Shown here one piece after another: positions 20,951 through 33,061 of a stretch of 64,000 nt of DNA (its first letter is position 1; each line of letters begins with the position of its first letter). Made by a program: the position numbers and the translations under genes. The DNA comes from Letharia columbiana (taxonomy: Eukaryota; Ascomycota; Lecanoromycetes; Lecanorales; Parmeliaceae). The DNA is taken from positions 1 to 64,000 of the forward strand of contig NW_023501135.1 of the NCBI RefSeq assembly GCF_014066305.1, written 5' to 3'. The notes beneath the pieces are model-generated. The model was not told the DNA's origin and ran no database searches. It was given only the letters and a program-made list of their open reading frames with translations.

Positions 20951-23058
20951 CCGGTGGAGACATTCCCGTCGGCTAATTTTCCAGTTTTTTATTGATAAAG
21001 GCGTCTTTGGAGTTTACTTACCGCGGTGACTTCCGGGCACGCACTTTGTGTGAGATGGTTTTCTAATTAGAAATATTAGACATCAATTGACTCCTTTCGG
21101 GTCAGCCGTGGCATGGGGTCGGTGTCATCCAACATTCTATTCCCATATATCAAGCCGTCTCTTCCCTGGGGGGTCTTACGTACCCACACCTCGAATACGA
21201 TTTAGGCCGGGCGTTGAGTGCACATATTTGGATACTACGCCTCGTGAAAGTCCCTCGAATGTTTTGACACAGTGGAAGCCAAGCCAGTACCACTTACTCA
21301 AACCCGATCTTTCGAAAGAAGAGGTATCGACATGACGTGTTCGAAGCGATCAATATCCTTCACTCCGATTACCGCGGCCCTTCCTGGACATACTTCTCCT
21401 CTGGACGCATCGTGGGCGTCGAGTCTGTTGAGGTGATCGTCCCGCGTCTTGAGAGGATGCTGGTACACTCTCTGTATGGATCTTTTGTTCGACGGGAACG
21501 AGCAGCTTTCAATCCAATGGGACCATCACGGCGCGCACACTCGGCAGGACACCTCTGATCGCTTTGACGGCGAATATACCCCTTTCGCTCCGCTGTTGCC
21601 GGGGATGCTTGCGTCTGGTCTACTGCATCTTTGCAAAATTTCTGTTAGATAAGTGTAGCAGGCTCGGTCAAGATGGATATGCTGTATTTTTTCGCCGAAG
21701 GATTTGCGGCGTCGTACCACTGGATTTACGACGACTGAGATATTTGTCATGACCCCGGCAGTTGTTCAACCCTGCGAGCACGTTCTCAACAAAGGCTTAA
21801 AAATATCCCTACTCTTCGGGGTTTTTGGTGTCATGCAGCCACTGGCCTTTTGGCATTGCGTCCAAAAAAGCTCGAGTCAATCAAAGGTAGATGGATGGCT
21901 TCATGGCTTGCTTTTACTCTGGTATCCTTCCCGTACGGGTACATGCATTATCCGCAAGCAGCAATTTTTGAAGGTGTTTCTACTGCGCTCTAGCACTTGC
22001 GTTTCTTTGATAACTACTTGGGATGCTAGCACCGGACTGGACTGGGCGACCCATTAACATTAGTTCCTTGGATTGGAAAGAGATCCGTTTCCCTTTCTTC
22101 ACCGGAACAAGGAATCCAAGAGAGTCCGAGCAGTTCTAAAGTTTTGGAAGGATACAATTGGGTGTGTTTTAATCAAATCAGTAGCCAAGGATACCGGTAC
22201 GATAACGAGTCATCTCATGCAACAGTGCTTCCTACGTCGACTCCTGTGATCCTTCCGGGGTGTCCTCGAAACAGAATATGCACAAGAGGCTCTTCGGGAA
22301 GTTAGAGGAGAGGTGGTGAGGTATGGACTCTTGAGTGTGTCGGTGGTTTGCGAAGGCTGAGTCCGCGCGTCCGTGGTGGGGGTTTTGGCAGGGCTCGTTC
22401 GGGTTTGTTGCGTAGGACTGCATCGTCGGCGGAGATGTGTGTGTCCGATGTTGGGGACGGTTCTAGGGTGATGACATAGAAGGATCTGGAGCGGAACAGG
22501 CACTGCGCTGGCATTTTGCCGTCGCTCATCGACAAAGAGAGTATTTTCGATATGATTGATCATGATCGCATGTGTTGTTGGAGACCCGGGGTTAGGCAGA
22601 TGGGATCGGAACGTAGTTTGGGCCAGATGCTACTTCAGGACTTCTCTCGAGCATCGAGAAGAAAGGAGCATACATATTCATTGGTCCTCGGTTGGGGTCC
22701 TTGATTCTCGGCCTGTATGCATGATGCAGTTCACCGTGGGGTTGATCAAAAAGGTGTGACAAAAAGCCTTCCCTCAGACTTGCAACATCTGGTCGAACCG
22801 ACTATTTCGTTGTAGTATTACTCATGAACTTCCTTGCGATGACAAGGAAATTTTGGAAGAATCTACCACCGGTTCTGGTTGAAGCTTGCTGAGTTGTTGG
22901 TAATTCCCACCCAGAACTTGAGAGACGGCTCTTGGGCCTGTGGGAGTTCTGACAGAGATCATACGAGCCGTTCATGTTTTCCCCATTTCTCATCATCGAA
23001 TTTATCTGCTTGACGTTCTTGGACTGAATGCGCGTTTGAAGGAGTGTAACTGACGAAG
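20951..23058. other. Decayed region without intact gene
   Basis: Several short frames follow one another on the plus strand (21087-21335, 21337-21558, 21449-21652, 21704-22057, 22516-22759). Some have coding-like codon use, e.g. DLLFDGNEQLSIQWDHHGAH and a hydrophobic stretch WMASWLAFTLVSFPYGYMHY near 21890, but none can be joined into a gene and no family is recognised. Together with the pseudogene that follows, this suggests a decayed gene group. Confidence 0.4.
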
Positions 23059-24185
23059 TCCTCTCTTGGCGCCATCAACGATTTCAACCTAGCCGACTGC
23101 GTCCCTCTCGACGGCTCCGCAACCTTTGCGCAGATAGCAGAGAAAAGCGGCCGATCCGAGCAACTCATCGAGCGCTTTATCCGCCACGCAATGGCCTTCG
23201 CAGAGCATCCTCCTGGTTGTGTACGCCATACAGCGTCATCCCAGCTCTTAGCTACAGAGTCATATCTGAAAGACGCCGTCGCAATGATGGCATAGGAGAT
23301 ATGACAACCCGCCACGAGGGTGACAGATGCGGTGAGGCCATTTGGTGACAGGGGCGAGCCAACTGAAGCGCCTTTTACTTTGGCCGATGAGCTGGGTGTG
23401 GGATTGTTTTAGCATCTGGCGAAGCATCCGGGAAGAGCTGAAAGCTACGAACGTGCCATGATATGGTATGGTTCTTTTGAGGCTGGTATTTGAAGCATTC
23501 GGTGAATGGGTGTTTGTGGGGTCTGGTCGATCGGCCAGGCGCGGTCGTGGTTGGTGTGGGTGGAGGTCAGGGGGCTGTGCCAAAGGCTCTGGCTCCGGCT
23601 ACAAAAGATGCCAGGTTTGTCGTGCAAGGCTTTGAGGATGCGATTGGGTATGAGGGAAAAGCATTGCTGGAGGACTAGAAGGGCAGAGTCGAGTTCGTGC
23701 AACATGACTTCTTTATCGAGCAGCTGGTGAGGGGGGCGAATATCGATTTCTTGAGATGGATTTTGCATGGTTGGAGCGACAAGTATGCGGTTCGCATTTT
23801 GGAAGGTCTTGTTCCGGCGATGAAGGGTGGATCGAAGGTAGTGCTGTTTATGTTCTTGTTGAAGGATGGGCCTGAGACAAGATGGACTGAGAAACTCCCT
23901 CAGTGAGTGGTAGGAGTTTTGTCGATGCGTTGTTCCTTCTTGACTCCTCTTTGAATACTTGAAATGGTTACTGACGTGATGGATGATGTTGAGCATAAGG
24001 ACGTCGACCTATCCATGCTTGTCGACTACACAGCAACGAGAGGACGGCAAAGGCATTTGAAAACGTATTCCGGCGGACCCTGAATTCCAACTTGTCGATA
24101 CAAAAAAGCCTAGGGGAAACGCGATGGCTATCATTGCGGTGGTCTGGAGGTCTAGGAAAATGGTTGAGTTGGAGACGAGATGGTG
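23059..24185 (+). pseudogene. O-methyltransferase pseudogene
   Basis: Pieces in all three plus frames follow the order of a fungal SAM-dependent O-methyltransferase of the type found in secondary metabolism. Order: DGSATFAQIAEKSGRSEQLI (winged-helix dimerisation part, about 23117), ATESYLKDAVAMMA then stop, PFTLADELGVGLF then stop, VVVGVGGGQGAVPKAL (the SAM-binding glycine motif, about 23545), VEFVQHDFFIEQLVRGANI, FLRWILHGWSDKYAVRILEG (about 23750), and a C-terminal piece ending at 24183 that includes KPRGNAMAIIAVVWR. At least three in-frame TAG/TGA stops and several frame changes separate these. Some stops would arise from CAG-to-TAG change, which would suit RIP-like mutation, but small indels are also present. 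It cannot make a full enzyme. Confidence 0.8.
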
Positions 24186-25202
24186 AAGCTGTTGAAATCA
24201 TTCAGGAAGGATAAATTAAATTTTTTAACCCCTTTAGGGCTAAGACAGTAGAACGTCAGATGGCTAGGAAACACGGTGGCTGGAACAATTCACTTGATGT
24301 TGACAAAAGAGATGGTCCTGCGGCGTGGAATTCAAAATCTGAGAGCATAATATCATTGGCCCAGGTTGACCCAGGTTGAAAGGAGAGGGAAAAGGCTTGG
24401 TTCACGGGTTCTCCATAGTCACTTACTCATTCGATTGGGTCACTATGTATATCATCATTTATCGCCAGATCAGCCATATTAGCAGGATGGTCTATCAGGC
24501 GAGACTGCTGCACGACCCACACTGGAGGGTAATGGGATATCATCGTGGAGGGGTCGAGTATGCCAAAGCCATTGTCGAAGTAGATGCAGTGCCATATATT
24601 CAGTCCGGGCATTCCTTCCTCCTGCATCTTGCCATCAAAAGCTGTTGAGACCGCGGAAAAGTCCGCGCCTGTGGGGAAGACCCCGGGTTTGGGGAAATAC
24701 CGAAGACCGCGCTGTCCCTGTACCTTTGTTATTCGTTTCCACTTTTTATCAAAGTATCATGATCTCTTTCTCTGGGCCGTCTGTTCTGCTGCAAAAATTG
24801 GTTCCGCTCAAGACATCAGCTGCGGTCAGAACAAAACTCTGTAACATGACTGCGATTCTTGAAGGATTGGCTAAATGCCGTGCTTTATCTCATTTTCTGC
24901 CCAGACGCGAGCACCACTACACGTACTCTTCCAAAAGTCACGTCTACTCAAGATCTCTTAGGAAGAGAATCCTCGGGAAGAATTGCTCGGCAGTTCCAGT
25001 CTCCCGCTTGCGGTCATCGTGAGGAACACGTCCCCATGTTCACCTGGGCCAGTATGTCAGTCGGATTATTCTTTGCTGCTCCGTCGAGTTGTCCGAAATC
25101 ATACCAAGCCCCCTAACACTACCGGCCTTCCCATGCCGTGCGCAAACAGAAAACAAGGCGGTCACGGCTTTCCATATATCGTAGAATGAAGACACATCAG
25201 AT
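24186..25202. other. Intergenic or decayed DNA
   Basis: Overlapping frames at 24376-24648, 24645-25022 and 24859-25116 lack domains and a consistent frame. A short direct repeat (CCAGGTTGA twice) lies at about 24360-24378. I see no RNA gene. Confidence 0.4.
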
Positions 25203-26069
25203 TTACCGGCACTGAATATATTGGCGGAACATTTCAGATCCGCTTATTTCACGAGAGATTTTCGTTAGGGGACACGGCTTGCGAAGAAGTGGGTCAATGC
25301 ACATACATGAATCGATGTTGTAAGGAAGGTCTTCCGTAACGGCCGGATCGCTGCCGGGACCAAATACTCGTCGTACTTTGTCGGCAGGCATGTCGTAAAG
25401 AACGTCTCTGCATGACTCCCACGTCGCGAGTGTTCCGCGGCAGGTAACCGGCATTTCGTATGCCCCAAGTATTATAGCTAGATTGTTGTCACCACCTACA
25501 AGTGTCAGCCACGGGATGCAGATCAGTATGTGAGCTTGTAAAAGATTATTTGCAATGAGTCTGGCTTCACTCTTACCTATGTTTGTCGCGATACCACCTT
25601 GCGATACAACACTGGTTGCGCATTGCACCACAAGAGCTGCTGCAGCTCGACGCAGCATATTTAATGACGCCTTGGCTGTGGTATGGTCCCCAATCAGAAT
25701 TGCTTGGACGTAGCAGAGCCCTCTGTCACCCATGACCAAATATGGAAGAGGCAGTATGTCTGCGGGTAAGCCGGTGTGGCGTTCACCAAATGTCCATGTG
25801 CTCGCATCGGGGAGCAAGTATTCCTTTGCGTCTTCGCAGTCGAGGATGTTGGGATTGTAGCCATAAGCCTCGCCATCGCAGCGTATCGTGAAACCATTTT
25901 CTGCAGACGCGTTAGATGTTGGGACGGACGCGTTTGAGGGAAATATTGGCTCCACAATATTGGGTATTGCTGAGAGCTTCAATGCGCTGTCTTCTGTTGG
26001 TTGAGATGTTGTGGCCGAAACAGTGAAGCCAAAGGAAACCACCAGCAGGAGAAGAATTTGAGGAAACAT
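25203..26069 (-). CDS. Secreted protein of unknown function
   Basis: Starts with a clear signal peptide (MFPQILLLLVVSFGFTVSA). The frame is open for 288 codons, but 25496-25576 looks like an 81-nt intron on the minus strand (donor GTAAGA, acceptor TGTAG). Splicing it joins ATNIG to GDNNLA and gives 261 residues; because 81 is a multiple of three with no stop, both forms are open. The mature part has several Cys residues (around RCDGEAYGYNPNILDCEDAK, CRGTLATWESCRDVL, CMCIDPLLRKPC), N-glycosylation sites near the N-terminus, and no membrane segment. It resembles extracellular proteins widespread in Dothideomycetes with no assigned role. An effector-like role is possible but unsupported. Confidence 0.75.
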   Translation of the reverse strand: MFPQILLLLVVSFGFTVSATTSQPTEDSALKLSAIPNIVEPIFPSNASVPTSNASAENGFTIRCDGEAYGYNPNILDCEDAKEYLLPDASTWTFGERHTGLPADILPLPYLVMGDRGLCYVQAILIGDHTTAKASLNMLRRAAAALVVQCATSVVSQGGIATNIGKSEARLIANNLLQAHILICIPWLTLVGGDNNLAIILGAYEMPVTCRGTLATWESCRDVLYDMPADKVRRVFGPGSDPAVTEDLPYNIDSCMCIDPLLRKPCPLTKISREISGSEMFRQYIQCR

Positions 26070-27012
26070 ATCTTAGATGAACTGCACCACGGGGTTGTGC
26101 TTAACCAGCATGGACTAATCAGCACGAGGAAGATCACAGAAAATGATGGAATGATAGCCGACAGTTACTCCTACTGAATTCCCGCTTCAAGCGAGTGGGT
26201 AATTGAGAGACCGCGTATACTGCTATGGTAATCTATGCGCGAGCTTTTTGATTGACCACGCTAAGTCAGTACTGAGAAGTAGAGATATGTGCAGCGAGCA
26301 TTCCCTGGTAGCAACCTGGATCAGCCCCTGGACAGCCTAAATAGCTGAGTTGCTGGGGGTTCTTGGGTAGAGCAGGAGAGCTCTCTCCATCTGGTGGGTC
26401 CTCAGAATCTCAACGAGGGGAGACGTAAACAGCGTGTTTCGCATAAGGCGGGAGACACAAAGTACGATTGGATAGACCAGCGTTTGCCTTGGACTAGAGG
26501 CGAGAACTGATGCCATCCAGCTACCGCCCACGAAGACCCCTTCGACGGTCTCCATGAACCATTTTTTAGAAGCTTTGTAGGTGAACAGGACGTATCGACA
26601 ATGATCCAACATAACGACAATACTGCGTTAGATAGACCGATCTTTTCGATGTCGCCTGTGGCCAATTGTGGGATTGGTACAGGGAATTTGCCGGGTCCTA
26701 TTCAAAATTTCGTCAATGAAGGACAATTTGATTGTTTTTGCGGGCACAGATCGTGTTGTCTTCAGCATTACTTCGTGCTACCTCCTCTTTCAAGTTAAAT
26801 GCAGCATTCATGACAAGATCTTGCTCTTTCATTGACATCTTCTTAGCGAATCTATGTCTAATGAGTAGAATTACAATGATTGAAGCTCGACCTATGCCAC
26901 AATATCTGCACACCTTCCACCCCGCCACAATCGCATCCACGAAGATGAATATCGGCCAGAGGATCCCACACACCAACCATCCTCCAGCAATATATCAGGC
27001 TAAACCATCTCT
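26070..27012. other. Intergenic region, gene content unclear
   Basis: Minus-strand frames 26713-26976 (88 codons, two hydrophobic stretches) and 26337-26665 (two overlapping frames) could be parts of a multi-exon membrane protein, but I find no convincing splice sites and the first frame begins only 37 bases from the end of ATP9. No family recognised. Confidence 0.35.
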
Positions 27013-27590
<578 letters not shown>

Positions 27591-28009
27591 GGTTGAGATT
27601 GTGAGATGTCAATTGAGGAGTGGAGATGTGTTTGACGACGTCGTTTGATGGTGCTTGGGGCGGAGGAGATGGATGAGGTGGAAGGTTGTCAAGTTTTTCC
27701 AGGAGATTGAGCTTCGAGCTTGGCGGGAGCTAACAGGATGCGGGCTAGCGTTGAATCAGCGCCAAGACTCCTCTCCGGCCTTCACTTCTGCATCACCACT
27801 TATAAAAGATTGATGTCGCCGCGTCTATTGAAGCAGAGGGCTCTGCGTGTTGGTCAATCACCATCTCAAGCTACAAACACTCCCCTAAAGATGCAGGAGG
27901 CACCTGTTGTCAAGTATCGTGATATCTAGTCATTACTTTCCGTCATAAACATTTTCCATTTGTACAGCCAGCATTTGTGATGGCAGACCACTGGCGCTTA
28001 ACTGACATA
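27591..28009. other. Upstream region of ATP9
   Basis: Lies upstream of the minus-strand ATP9 start and should contain its promoter. The frame at 27720-27929 has no domain. Confidence 0.4.
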
Positions 28010-29359
28010 GCGCCACTACCACATCCTCATGGAAACCCCCTCAGATACCGAATCCACAAACTTTCCCACAGCCATCCCGAACCTCGCAAGATCAAGAACA
28101 ATTTGCTTTTCATTATGCCCGACGGTATGGAGGTTGTCCTCCGGCATCTTGCTTACAAAAGGACTCTCTTTATCCTCCAAACTTCCTCGACACCTCCATG
28201 CATCATGCAAAGATCATTGAAGTTTTCTCCACCTTGCTTAACCCAGATTCGGGCCAAGACTTCGTTTTCGATGGCTTCGATGCGTTTTGCCGAGGGCCCA
28301 AGGATTTCTTCCAGGGTCATTGCGTCAAGGATTGTGACGTGCTTTGCAAGCGCTGTCATGGGAGTGGTTTCTTCAATACTGAGTTGTTGCTGTCATAGTC
28401 CATTTAATCCTTCTCGCGATAATCAGTGAGAACGCGACTGATGGTTTCGTCTTCTAAGCTATCGACAGCGGCGAAATACCACACCAATTTGTAGCAAGGT
28501 TCTTCGTCAAGCCCTGCCTTCGCCGCTACAGACCAAACTTTAGCTTATGCCTATTCACAATTTAGTGGATTCAGTATTAACCTACCTTCCCAAGGTACCC
28601 GGACATTTCTCAATCATCCTCTCAGCAAAACTCCCCTTACCCTGAGCGACACAAGCGCGATACTCCGCCTAGTTCTTCTTCAACCACTCTGGAATGCCCT
28701 CAGGCATTCGATCTCCACCATATATACGCTTCCCGGCCGCTGCACTGAATGCCTCGAGGTTGGCTTTCTTGAGAACCTTGACAGCGACAAGCTTTTTGGC
28801 GAGATGTAGTGCTATGAGTGCCATGAGCATTAGCTTGGAGGCGTGTTGCAGGACTTCCCTTTCGAATTTGATCTTCTGGTCAGGCTGAAGCGTTGAGCCA
28901 GATGCGTCAACGAGGAAGATGGCACGAAGATGCAATAGCCCCTCTTCTGGGAGCGCATGGGTGCAGCTATCGAGAGGAAGGCATTGAAGTCCTCGGTGGT
29001 GGCCTCACGATCGTTCAGTGATTCTCGCAGTATGCAGTATGCGTAGGTGTAGGTGCTGGCTTTCTCGGAGGGTGGCTGAATGAAAGTGTCGGTTTTGTCG
29101 CTACCGTTGGTTTTGGCATTGCAGCGCTTCACCTAAGCCGGGACTGTGTCCTATACTGGATCGGCGAAGGTTTTGGGCTGCGGGATTGCCATTCTTCCGC
29201 CATGTTGCTGGCTAGGATTGGATGAAACTCAGGAGGTAGATCAGCGCCGCCGGGGATAGCGAGAACGTGGTGATGGAGTGACATGTCGTGCGTATCTGTC
29301 TTTGACCCGGAATGGAGATTTGAGCGCGTTGATTGACTAAGAAGGGTATGTTCCTTCAC
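28010..29359 (-). pseudogene. Broken gene of unknown family
   Basis: Minus-strand pieces with coding-like sequence appear in order but in changing frames: HHHVLAIPGGADLPPEFHPI (about 29270), DREATTEDFNAFLSIAAPM (about 28990), LPEEGLLHLRAIFLVDASGS then a Leu/Ala/Lys-rich helix stretch to EWLKKN and a TAG stop (28669), AEYRACVAQGKGSFAERMIE immediately after that stop, CYKLVWYFAAVDSLEDETIS (about 28490), and TILDAMTLEEILGPSAKRIE to 28153. The TAG after LKKN and a TAA before AKVWSV would both be Gln codons if one T were C. The order suggests one former gene with nonsense changes of the RIP type, though unrecognised introns could account for part of it. Function not recognised. Confidence 0.45.
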
Positions 29360-30180
29360 CCGCTGAAGCGAGAGGATGTGAGGTAAGACTAGTCTTGGTA
29401 TCTAGCTAGGATTACTACTACGACGTAAAATTCTCAAGTAGTATTGTCAATATGCAAAGTGAGGCGTTGAAGGTGAAACTCTGTTGATTGTGGGGGAGGC
29501 AAGTCTGAGAGCGAGCGGGAGGATGGAGTACCTTCGTTCCTTCTCACTAGTGCGACGAGAGAAGATGGGAAAAGCTGGGGTACTGAATGAGCAGCGGTAA
29601 GACAGCAAACAGCACTGATCAAACTACGATTCGTCCTTTGGAGTCGGATGCGATCGGAACTTAACGGCCGGGGAGCATGCCCAGTATAAAGGATTCCTCG
29701 TGATAGCCTGCGGCTCTATACCCTCTAGTCGCCCTCGCGGAAGCTCGCGGAAGAGCTCTATACCCCCAAGTGTGCATACATCAAGGCTGTTTAGGTAAGG
29801 TTGGGGTAGATCTGAGCTGGTTAGAGGTTCCTCCACAAGTATTTCTCGTGCTCCAGAGTTCTAAGATTTGGAGCCGCGGAGAACGTTGGGCCGCGGTATG
29901 TCACGGTCCGGGACTCGGGAGAGCAGTCTCCGCACATGAATCCAGCTTGATTCCCCAGACAGCCCATGGAATAGGAATGCTGCTATCGGCCGGGGTAGAA
30001 ATGGGGTCGAAGGCCCGGATTCGTGGTGTTCCCGAACGGCATGGCCCACAGCAAGTCTCGCGCCGTGGCCTCACATAAGTCATCAGTACGGAAGGTAGGC
30101 TACCAACGGCTTTAGATGGTCATTGTTGGCTTGGGCAGACCTTGAAGATCTTTCAAAGCTAGAAATATCTCATTCTTCGG
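29360..30180. other. No supported gene
   Basis: Short overlapping frames on both strands (29434-29622, 29624-29836, 29770-30083) have no domain or consistent codon use. Confidence 0.4.
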
Positions 30181-30184
30181 GCAT

Positions 30185-30728
30185 ATGAAGCTTGCAATCA
30201 AACACTGCCGGCTAAGTACTCTCGGAGACCCGAACGTCTTCGAACTGGACTTTTACAACATCTTTCAGGATGACGAGATTGGAAGTGAGATGGATGTTCA
30301 ATTGGCTTCGTCAAACGTACAGATAGGGTTCGAACAATGCTTCGTGTACGCCAAACATGCTTGGACTCACGTGCCTGAGCAGTATTCGTCAGTTCCCCAG
30401 TACACTGTCAGGCTTCAGTCAAAGCCAGTTTCGAGGTTTGAATGTTGAGGATTTTAGTTATCTTTACTGATGCACCTCTAATAGGAGAAGAAAGCGCCGG
30501 ATCCAGATCTGCTCGCACTTACCCCCGGATCCGAGACTGGTCCAGTTGCAGGTGGGCGCTGGAGTGTCTCTGCTTGGAGGCAAATCTGTAGGGCTAAACC
30601 GAGACGCCGCGGAGATGATATCTATGATGTATACGGCAGGGATTCTTCAGGTGTTGGCCCAGCAGGCAGTGAAATGTGCTTCCGCTGTGAAGCTCGCCAT
30701 GATGGATCGAAGAAGTTTGTGCGAGTAG
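30185..30728 (+). CDS. Hypothetical protein, model uncertain
   Basis: The frame 30185-30448 (87 codons, ending LQSKPVSRFEC) has plausible codon use and includes FELDFYNIFQDDEIGSEMDV. A GT-AG intron at about 30437-30480 (donor GTTTGA, acceptor AATAG) could join PVSR to a downstream stretch reading EKKAPDPDLLALTPGSETGP or, in another frame, LVQLQVGAGVSLLGGKSVGL to 30728. Neither continuation is decisive. No signal peptide, membrane segment or known domain is visible. Confidence 0.25.
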
Positions 30729-30949
30729 ATCGATTTAACAGACGGCCATGCCAAAAGAAACGTGAAGAAACACACAAATGCAGAAACGCGCTGAATGTGG
30801 TGTTTCTGTATGAACTTGCGCTCCTTGGATGACTATGCAATTTTTATTTTGGGCTTCATGTGCTTCGCACAAGTCTAATGAAGGCGCGTAGGAGACTACA
30901 GAGCGCAATTTGGAAAAGGCCTGGAGTGGATTCTGATACACTGCATTTT

Positions 30950-32880
30950 TGTGGCAGCAGTTAGTCTCAGTAATTCAGACTCACGGCTAGCCGGGGTACC
31001 TATGGCCAGCCCTACACTCGTGCCTCGCTTCGGGGGCCAATCATATCGCAAGCTCATTACGGCATACCCCTCCCTTAGAGTCTGAGTAGGAAACCCTGGA
31101 ATCGCTATATTGATCGTTATTTTGTATAAGGCACCCGCAATAATTGACCGAAATACGAAATTCGCGACTTTCAACGATTTTTCCACGACTATCATATACT
31201 CCTTTGAAGTTAATCGCGGGGCGAATAGGCCTATCGAGGTCGCTGATCAAGTATTTAAGCCTTTTATTAGGATCGGATGACTTATTGTTGTCGCATAAGC
31301 TGATCCGAGACCGCGATCTCCGCTAATACTTATAGTATCCACCTTCAGCCGACTAATCTTTATTAGGAAAACCTTAGACGATAGCGTATCGTATTCAGCA
31401 CTATTGAAAGATCATGTAACGAACTGGGTTAAGAAATTGCTAAAGTAGATTTGTTATATTACCCTTGGTTAGAAAGTCGAGTACTCGAGATACGCTCTCT
31501 ATAGAAATATATATCAACTCGAATACGCTTCGCTCATGAGTTGAAGGGATTATAGTATATATATCTTAAATGATATTAACGCGGTTGGCACGCCTAGAAC
31601 GAGCTCGTGTGGGTGTGGAATATATTGAGGATACTTAGGCACCCAACTTTCTCTATAGCGGCGACGGCGAGATATCTTCGAACTTCAGATATTAACCTCT
31701 CTATGCCTTATAGTAACATCCTTCCTCTACATAATGGCGAAATCTAAAAACTTTTGATGGTTCGGATCGAAAGAAATTCAAAAATTCAAATATTTGGTTC
31801 CCGGGCTGCCGGGTATAAAAGTACGGAGGAGATGACCAAGCGATATTCGATTAGGTCGTTCATAACGACGACGTAGACCTTTCTGCATTTAAAGACGTCT
31901 TTTTCTACGTTCTATATATCTATAAGAGACTCCGACGTCGTGCGAGATATTCTTATTTATCGATGTCGCCGCTACCAATATCTGACTTCACACCAAAAGG
32001 ATGAATTATCTCCGCTTCGCTCTCCGCTCTGCTCTCCGCAAGTTCGGTAGCTATATAATTACTTACATGCATACATATATACTTGCTTACTTATCTGTAT
32101 GCATCGCCACGGCGACTCTTATAAGCCTGGTCGTTCAAAAATGGGGGAGACTACGGCGTCTAATCGAAGTAATGAACTGATTAGCGAGGCTACGATATTT
32201 TCCTTAATACGCCGTGCCGTTGGTCCGGCGAGTACTATAGCGGTTACCCCGAGGATTTATGTACTTTAGGGTAATTCCTGTATGGTGTCTACGCGTCTGT
32301 TAAGATGTACGGCGTTCTTGAGTATTGGTACCGCTGCTATAGCTAAGTTAGCTGAGTTTTTTAATGAAATGGAATTAGAAGCTTACTTCTTAACTACTGC
32401 ACCACAGCTTCTAATTTGACGAGGGCCTATTTGACTATTTATTCGACTTTTTTTCAAGAATTCCAAAAAAGGCCATCGTAGTTGCGCATTTTTGTTAAGG
32501 ATTATATGTACGTAGGGTGTGAATATTATATATCGGGCAATACACCAAAAAAATAAGTCTTGGCAGGGTTTCCTGCTCAGACCCACTGCGTGGGGCCCTG
32601 AGTAGGCAGCAGTGTGACCGTGAAGCGGTGACGTACCAGTCCTCGTTTTCTTTTAAGCTTCCTCGGTAATGGGCAAATGCCGCCGGCGAAAGTTATGTTA
32701 CCTGGGCAAGATCGACTAGTTGCAGTCATTACGTCCGTATTGATTGGTCTGGAATGTTCGCTGCGGAAGGCTGCAACCTTCGCTTCGGGGAGATATACCT
32801 AGTGCCGTTCTGCATGCCGAGTGATTATTCTCGCCTATCGCTGTCGTCCGGAGCCGCCGCCGCTAGACCGAACGAGGCGT
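30950..32880. repeat. Relic repetitive DNA, moderately AT-rich
   Basis: Between 31327 and 32382 there is no open frame of 60 codons on either strand. The sequence has many CG and TA steps and few CA, resembling mildly RIP-mutated repeats, but much less extreme than 1-6430. At 32571-32618 an imperfect hairpin (CCTGCTCAG ... CTGAGTAGGCAG) surrounds GGGGCCC. Likely an old transposon; class not identifiable. Confidence 0.45.
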
Positions 32881-33061
32881 GAGGCTGTGTACCATGCATG
32901 AGGTGTGGTGGGGAGTTCCAATGGGCAGTGGAAAAGGGCCTCCGCTCTTCCCCTGCTTTCCTCCCAGCTCTGATTACTTTGTCGAGATCGTCAGGCATCT
33001 GGCACATATCACAATATTTATCCAGGGTTTCGCAAGTGTTGGGAGTTATTTCCTTCAGATT

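Noticed and set aside
21087..22057. A cyclase or transporter gene from the hydrophobic stretch near 21890
   Set aside because: Only one or two hydrophobic segments in changing frames; no family motif, so no function is assigned.
26337..26976. Minus-strand membrane protein downstream of ATP9
   Set aside because: Frames cannot be joined by credible splice sites and the start lies 37 bases from the ATP9 stop; no homologous family recognised.
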